From assembly GCA_018710795.1 (NCBI GenBank), contig DVJH01000044.1, positions 1 to 11,303 on the forward strand: DNA of 11,303 nt, written 5' to 3'. Below are positions 7,588-11,303 of the stretch, piece by piece. This stretch comes from Candidatus Galligastranaerophilus gallistercoris. Its GTDB lineage: Bacteria; Cyanobacteriota; Vampirovibrionia; Gastranaerophilales; Gastranaerophilaceae. The number at the start of each line of letters is the position of its first letter. Position 1 is the stretch's first letter. Position numbers and translations under genes: made by a program. The notes beneath the pieces are model-generated. The model ran no database searches. It was not told the origin of the DNA and saw only the letters and a program-made list of their open reading frames with translations.

Positions 7588-7614
7588 AAATATGTTTTTT
7601 ATAAAAAAATATTT
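7588..7614 (-). terminator. AT-only hairpin, possible weak terminator after the CheR-like gene
   Basis: AAATAT-g-TTTTTT (7588-7600) and AAAAAAATATTT (7603-7614) form a 12-bp stem interrupted by one bulged base. It starts 13 nt after the methyltransferase stop. The stem contains only A-T pairs and no clean T-run follows, so termination would be weak. It may simply be AT-rich spacer. Confidence 0.3.
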
Positions 7615-7626
7615 AAAATTAAAAAT

Positions 7627-8391
7627 TTAGTTTTGATAAACGGGAGAGCCGAAAGAAAGATTCGCCGGTTTAAAGCCCGATGTAACCATTTTATGGTTTA
7701 TAAAACTTCTCTTCATATCATAATCATAAGCGCCGAAAACAACCGTGGAATTTTGCCCGAGTTTTTTTGAAATCAAATCAAAAAGCGCATTTTGTTCCTT
7801 AAAACTTAAATAAGGAACCATATTTCTGCAAAATAAAGCGGTATTGGGGGTTTTATCATCCATTTTTGAAAGCACGTTCAGAATTTCTCCAAGCCTGAAT
7901 TGCACCTTATCCGCCAGATTGTCTTTTGCCTGATACAATGTAAATTCTGCAGTATTTCTTGAATACAAAGGATTATTGACGGGCTTAAAATAATCATTCG
8001 GTTCTATTCCATGGTATATAAACAGGGCATCATCAATCATACCGAAATTTATAAGCCCCCTTTTTGCATTTTTAATAAGCGTTTCATTATAATCAAAAGC
8101 TTTTATCGGAAAAAATTTTTCCGCTTCTTTACCCAGATTTTTTTCAAGCATCATAACAATAGTATACGGTTCGCTCCCGTCCGAGCATGCGGCATCCATA
8201 ACATTCACCTTATCAACGTTTTGATAGCGGTTTTTAAGGTAAAATGAGAGCATATTCCATTGCATATCCGTTCTGAAAAATTGCGTATAGCAAGATACAT
8301 CTTTAATTTTGCCGTCGTGCGTTTCTCTTAAATAAAAGACTTTGTTTGCGGTAAACGAACAATTTGAATATGAAATCGGGGAAATACGCAT
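7627..8391 (-). CDS. CheR-like SAM-dependent methyltransferase
   Basis: A 254-residue protein with the core of CheR-type methyltransferases. TQFFR (36-40) matches the family's T-x-FFR element. DAACSDGSEPYTIVM (66-80) is the SAM-binding loop (usually ACS-x-GEEPYS). IKAFDYNETLIKNAKRG (96-112) holds the acidic residue expected to bind the SAM ribose, Asp100. FCRNMVPYL (187-195) corresponds to the conserved F-x-RN-x-L-x-Y-F strand. CheR methylates glutamates on chemoreceptors. The N-terminal helical CheR domain is missing here and replaced by a short leader (MRISPISYSNCSFTANK). No chemoreceptor, cheB or other chemotaxis gene is in the window, so the substrate is open. ATG at 8391 lacks a recognisable Shine-Dalgarno; I kept it because the T-x-FFR region begins soon after and the next Met (residue 43) would cut it off. 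The fold is likely; a chemotaxis role is not supported. Confidence 0.8.
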   Translation of the reverse strand: MRISPISYSNCSFTANKVFYLRETHDGKIKDVSCYTQFFRTDMQWNMLSFYLKNRYQNVDKVNVMDAACSDGSEPYTIVMMLEKNLGKEAEKFFPIKAFDYNETLIKNAKRGLINFGMIDDALFIYHGIEPNDYFKPVNNPLYSRNTAEFTLYQAKDNLADKVQFRLGEILNVLSKMDDKTPNTALFCRNMVPYLSFKEQNALFDLISKKLGQNSTVVFGAYDYDMKRSFINHKMVTSGFKPANLSFGSPVYQN

Positions 8392-8459
8392 TTTTATAAA
8401 ACCATATTGATGCTTACGGTTTTAATAAAACATGTAAATATTTTTTGTTACCGAAATAA

Positions 8460-8488
8460 AAAGACTGTCTTAAATTAAGACAGTCTTT
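8460..8488 (-). terminator. Intrinsic terminator of the gene at 8506-9513
   Basis: AAAGACTGTCTT and AAGACAGTCTTT form a perfect 12-bp stem around a 5-nt AT loop, 17 nt after the stop of the minus-strand gene. On the minus strand it continues into CTTTTTATTT. It separates that gene from the CheR-like gene, which should therefore have its own promoter in 8392-8459. I could not find a convincing one there. Confidence 0.85.
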
Positions 8489-8505
8489 AAAATCAAAATT
8501 AAAAT

Positions 8506-9513
8506 TTATGCCGCGATTTTTTTATCGTCTTCTTGTTCTTTGTCGTCTTCATCGTCTCTATAGTTATCAAAAGGATTTGTTTTATCCTTTTCATCTACAT
8601 CTTTATCATCTTTATCATCTTCGGGTTCTTGAACTTGAAGTGATTCATCCTGATTAATCATTTCCTGTACGGCGGAACCTATTGAGCCCGCATATTCATG
8701 GTACATTTGGATTATGCCGTCATCAAGCTGCCTGAATGCGGAAATCATACCGAATTGTTCTTTATGACCTTCTAATTTCAATTCATAGTTTTCCAAGTTG
8801 TTTTTGCACAAAAATCCGAAAGATGCACCCTGAACAATTGCATATTCATCCGCGGAAAGATCGGCTTCAGGGATAGATTTTAATTCTTCGGCTTTAACAG
8901 CTTCGATTGAATTAATTTCATCGGAAATAGAAGCGTATTCTCTTATTAAATTTGACATCTCGGACATTTTGCCCGTTGCCGCTTCAAGCCCGCTGAAAAC
9001 TTCAGTTATATCTTGTTCGTATGTGCTGTTTTCGATTCCGCTTGTAATTGTTGAATTTAAATCGTTAACATTTACCTGTTCGCCGTTTTTTCTTGCCTGA
9101 AGAAATGCGGCAACGGAATTTTCGATAACATCCAATATACGAAGATATTCGTTTTTGGTAACTTTTTCTTGTTCGACAAGGGTTTCGTCGTATATCTCAC
9201 CGATTTCGTCGCTGACTCTATCCATCTCGGCTTCTTTTTGTTCGGCGGATTCTTTTAATTCACCCGTGCGTGCATCGCTGTTTGCGGCTTTTGCTTCATC
9301 CGAATCAACAACGTCAACGCCCAGTTTTGAGCTCAGCATTTCAAGTTCAAAATCGCTCAAGTTTGCGGCATTAACGGTATATTTGTCGCCGTTTGCTTCA
9401 GAAAACGTTAAGATATCGTTTTCATAGCTAACTTCAAGCGAACCGTTTGAGGTTGAAGCGCCGTTTGCGCTTTGGTACTGATAAAATTGATTTACTATGG
9501 AGTTAATAGACAT
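8506..9513 (-). CDS. Acidic, helix-rich protein of unknown function
   Basis: A 335-residue protein that I do not recognise. The N-terminus (1-30) is polar and rich in Ser, Asn, Gln and Tyr, with no signal peptide or membrane segment. Residues 25-75 look like a small beta/alpha module (SYENDILTFSEANGDKYTV, then a Leu-rich helix). Residues 75-300 are mostly predicted helix, with coiled-coil-like stretches near 84-125 and 165-215. The C-terminus (about 295-335) is a low-complexity Asp/Glu/Lys tail. ATG at 9513 is preceded only by a weak purine run (GAAAGAAA). It has the coiled-coil, signal-less style of the neighbouring peptidases but no catalytic domain. It could be a partner, a structural protein or a secreted substrate; none of these is shown. 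A strong terminator follows, so it is probably monocistronic. Confidence 0.75.
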   Translation of the reverse strand: MSINSIVNQFYQYQSANGASTSNGSLEVSYENDILTFSEANGDKYTVNAANLSDFELEMLSSKLGVDVVDSDEAKAANSDARTGELKESAEQKEAEMDRVSDEIGEIYDETLVEQEKVTKNEYLRILDVIENSVAAFLQARKNGEQVNVNDLNSTITSGIENSTYEQDITEVFSGLEAATGKMSEMSNLIREYASISDEINSIEAVKAEELKSIPEADLSADEYAIVQGASFGFLCKNNLENYELKLEGHKEQFGMISAFRQLDDGIIQMYHEYAGSIGSAVQEMINQDESLQVQEPEDDKDDKDVDEKDKTNPFDNYRDDEDDKEQEDDKKIAA

Positions 9514-9697
9514 TTTTAATTTCTTTCGTTTTTTGCTTCCTACATATATATAAAGTATATACGATTGCTATAAATTCAGATTATATTATTTTTGTTACAA
9601 AAGTTAATAATTGTGTAAATAATTGTAAATTGCAGCGTAAAATCAGGCACTTTTTATTTTGAGCCGTGTTTATAAATTCAACATAAAGGAAGAAAAA
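9514..9697. promoter_or_regulatory. Divergent intergenic region, promoters not resolved
   Basis: This 184-nt AT-rich gap separates two divergent genes and should hold both promoters. For the minus gene, TTTATA and TATATA 16 nt apart (about 9547-9574) are a weak candidate. For the plus gene, an extended -10-like TG-T-TTATAA sits at 9667-9675 without a good -35. No operator, riboswitch or small ORF was convincing. Confidence 0.35.
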
Positions 9698-11303
9698 ATG
9701 AAGGTAAATTTTAACCCGAACATTTACACCAATCCCGCATTCGGCAAAAAAGCGGACAGAAGAAAAACGACAGATAAATATGACACGGTTGAATTAAAAA
9801 ATAAAAAGGAAAAAGAACCTGTTTTAAAAAGGCTTAAAACGTTTTTTGCCGCAATCGGCGCATCGATTATAACATCAATCGGGTTTCTTGCATATTTTAC
9901 AAATAAACTTTCAATAGCAGACAGAGAAAAAGAATCTCTTCAAAATGAAAATAAAAAACTGCGCAATAATTTAGAGAACATAACGCTCCCTGAAAATGCG
10001 GATAAAATTCTAAGCGACAAATTGGAAAAACTGGCACATAGTGAACTTGAATACGATCCGAGAAAAAGAATAACAAAAAGCAAGACTGCAAATAAAACTT
10101 CAAACAACAACCCCGTAACCGTTTTACCCGAAAAATACACAAAAACAACAAACAGATCCGACGCAAAAAAACCCGAGTATCCGAAATTTACGGAAGGAAG
10201 ACAATATACGTTTCAATTCCCCGAATCAAAAGATATTAAAATATCAAAAGAAAAATATGAATTTAAACCGATAAAAAGAACATATACAAATATAAGTGAA
10301 AATTATGCCGATTCTCTTAAATGGGACAATGACAAAATTGCAAGAGATCTTCTTCAAAATTTCTTTGACGGGCACGGTCAAACGCTTGACGGTGTTAAAT
10401 TCAGCGCAATGCCGCAAGAAAACGGAAAATACAAAGTAAGAATTGAAGGAAAATCAGAATTTTCACCCGATAAAGCAATTTTACTCGGGGAAAGTTCAAA
10501 AAAAGAGAATGTGAATGCTGCGGGCAACTACGGCGAAGGACTTAAAATGGTCGTATTAAAACTTTTGAAAGAAAAAGGCGCACAAAGCGTTGACATATCA
10601 TCAAGTAATTGGAATGTAAACTGGAAGCTTGAAGAAAGCGGACTGAATAAAAAAGTTTTGGCATATCAACTGGATGAAGTACCTGAAAAAGAGGGTAACT
10701 TTATAGAATTTGAAACATCGGATACGGAATTTATAAAATCGATTATAAATTCTTTTGACAGATTTTATCACTATAACAACCCTGCATTTAAGTGCCCCGA
10801 TTTTGAAAATGACACCCTCGCAATTAAGTTAAACAATAAAAACGAAAAAGGAAATATCTATATTGCGGGACAAGCCTTTGAAACGGACGGAAAATACGAA
10901 AATATAAAAGGAATGGACATCTTAATCAAAAAAAGACCGCCCTTGAAACATAATCACTCATTTATATTTGACCCCTCAAGAGACAGAACCTCACTTAATT
11001 CGGATAATCTGTCGGCATTGGGCGCATGGGTGGCATCAAGCGATAATATGCCAAAAGACGACATTATAAAACTTATTCACTGCTTGGAAGAATACTGGGA
11101 TTTAGGGACAACCGAAGCCATGTTTAAACATATAAGCAAGGGAACATCGTTTATAGGCGGCATATTCAAAGGTGCGGCAGACAGAGGCGATTTGAATATA
11201 AAATTCCCCGAAAATTGCATTGCAGATTACTTTTTTGCATCAAGTGAATTAAAAGAAATGTATACCGAAAACGGATACAGACTGTGCAACGGCAATTTTA
11301 AAG
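9698..11303 (+). CDS. Membrane-anchored protein with GHKL-like ATP-binding domain (3' partial)
   Basis: I translated this frame by hand: it stays open from ATG 9698 to the right edge (535 codons plus one base), so the C-terminus is missing. ATG follows AAAGGAAG (9685-9692). Residues 1-18 form a short leader ending FGKK. One hydrophobic segment (about 49-67) is followed by a short coiled coil (70-95) and a Lys/Thr/Asn-rich, probably disordered linker (115-200). Residues 205-320 resemble a GHKL (Hsp90/MutL/histidine-kinase-like) ATPase. ARDLLQNFFDG (215-225) fits the N-box, with Asn221 and Asp224; LLGESSKK (262-269) and GNYGEGLK (276-283) fit the ATP-lid glycine motif. The D-x-G-x-G box expected near 248-255 is degenerate (RIEGKSEF). 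The remaining part contains FDPSRDRTSL (424-433) and is unrecognised. No histidine-kinase phosphoacceptor or receiver domain is seen. The assignment is a motif-level inference; the role is unknown. Confidence 0.75.
   Translation, partial: MKVNFNPNIYTNPAFGKKADRRKTTDKYDTVELKNKKEKEPVLKRLKTFFAAIGASIITSIGFLAYFTNKLSIADREKESLQNENKKLRNNLENITLPENADKILSDKLEKLAHSELEYDPRKRITKSKTANKTSNNNPVTVLPEKYTKTTNRSDAKKPEYPKFTEGRQYTFQFPESKDIKISKEKYEFKPIKRTYTNISENYADSLKWDNDKIARDLLQNFFDGHGQTLDGVKFSAMPQENGKYKVRIEGKSEFSPDKAILLGESSKKENVNAAGNYGEGLKMVVLKLLKEKGAQSVDISSSNWNVNWKLEESGLNKKVLAYQLDEVPEKEGNFIEFETSDTEFIKSIINSFDRFYHYNNPAFKCPDFENDTLAIKLNNKNEKGNIYIAGQAFETDGKYENIKGMDILIKKRPPLKHNHSFIFDPSRDRTSLNSDNLSALGAWVASSDNMPKDDIIKLIHCLEEYWDLGTTEAMFKHISKGTSFIGGIFKGAADRGDLNIKFPENCIADYFFASSELKEMYTENGYRLCNGNFK

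Noticed and set aside
8584..8625. Tandem repeat of an ATCTTTATC-like unit, possible repeat element
   Set aside because: It encodes the Asp/Lys low-complexity tail of the 8506-9513 protein and is explained by that; the units are too few and short for CRISPR or a mobile repeat.
7627..9513. CheR-like gene and 8506-9513 as one operon
   Set aside because: A strong intrinsic terminator at 8460-8488 lies between them on the transcribed strand.
9897..10166. Minus-strand ORFs of 89 and 66 codons
   Set aside because: They overlap the open plus-strand GHKL-like frame. Their Phe/Leu/Cys-rich, membrane-like look is what antisense of Lys/Glu-rich coding sequence gives.
1..11303. Defence island, prophage or insertion sequence
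   Set aside because: No nuclease, integrase, transposase, phage structural gene, flanking direct repeat or tRNA attachment site was seen. A GHKL-like protein alone is not evidence for a defence system.

Overview
This window comes from an AT-rich bacterial genome, roughly a third GC judged by eye. It has AGGA-type ribosome binding sites and mostly short intergenic gaps. The gene content fits a Gram-negative-like, possibly host-associated bacterium. My best guess is a non-photosynthetic relative of Cyanobacteria (Vampirovibrionia/Gastranaerophilales, formerly Melainabacteria). The guess rests on general protein style: long coiled-coil peptidases, and short N-terminal leaders ending in F-x-x-K. 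No marker gene is present, so it is tentative.

Layout: (a) 2-1108 (+) is the 3' part of a coiled-coil protein ending in a papain-like (CHAP/NlpC-type) cysteine peptidase domain. It converges on, and overlaps by 4 nt, a minus-strand K+/H+ (Na+/H+) antiporter at 1105-2697. (b) A short divergent promoter region (2698-2804) also drives a plus-strand pair: a beta-carbonic anhydrase (2805-3386) and a CreD-type inner-membrane protein (3400-4587). (c) 4675-5574 (+) and 5650-7491 (-) are two convergent, related coiled-coil/papain-like peptidases separated by a strong bidirectional terminator. (d) Upstream on the minus strand are a CheR-like SAM methyltransferase (7627-8391) and an acidic helical protein of unknown function (8506-9513) with its own terminator. 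(e) 9698 to the window end (+) is a long ORF, cut by the right edge, with one membrane segment and what looks like a GHKL-type ATP-binding fold.

The antiporter, carbonic anhydrase and CreD together suggest pH, bicarbonate and envelope homeostasis. The other theme is a set of three coiled-coil cysteine peptidases with the same catalytic spacing (Cys to His 67-69 residues). The two whose N-termini are visible lack a signal peptide. They are the most interesting content here: either unconventional peptidoglycan hydrolases or exported effectors. I found no RNA genes, CRISPR arrays, insertion sequences, phage genes or origins.
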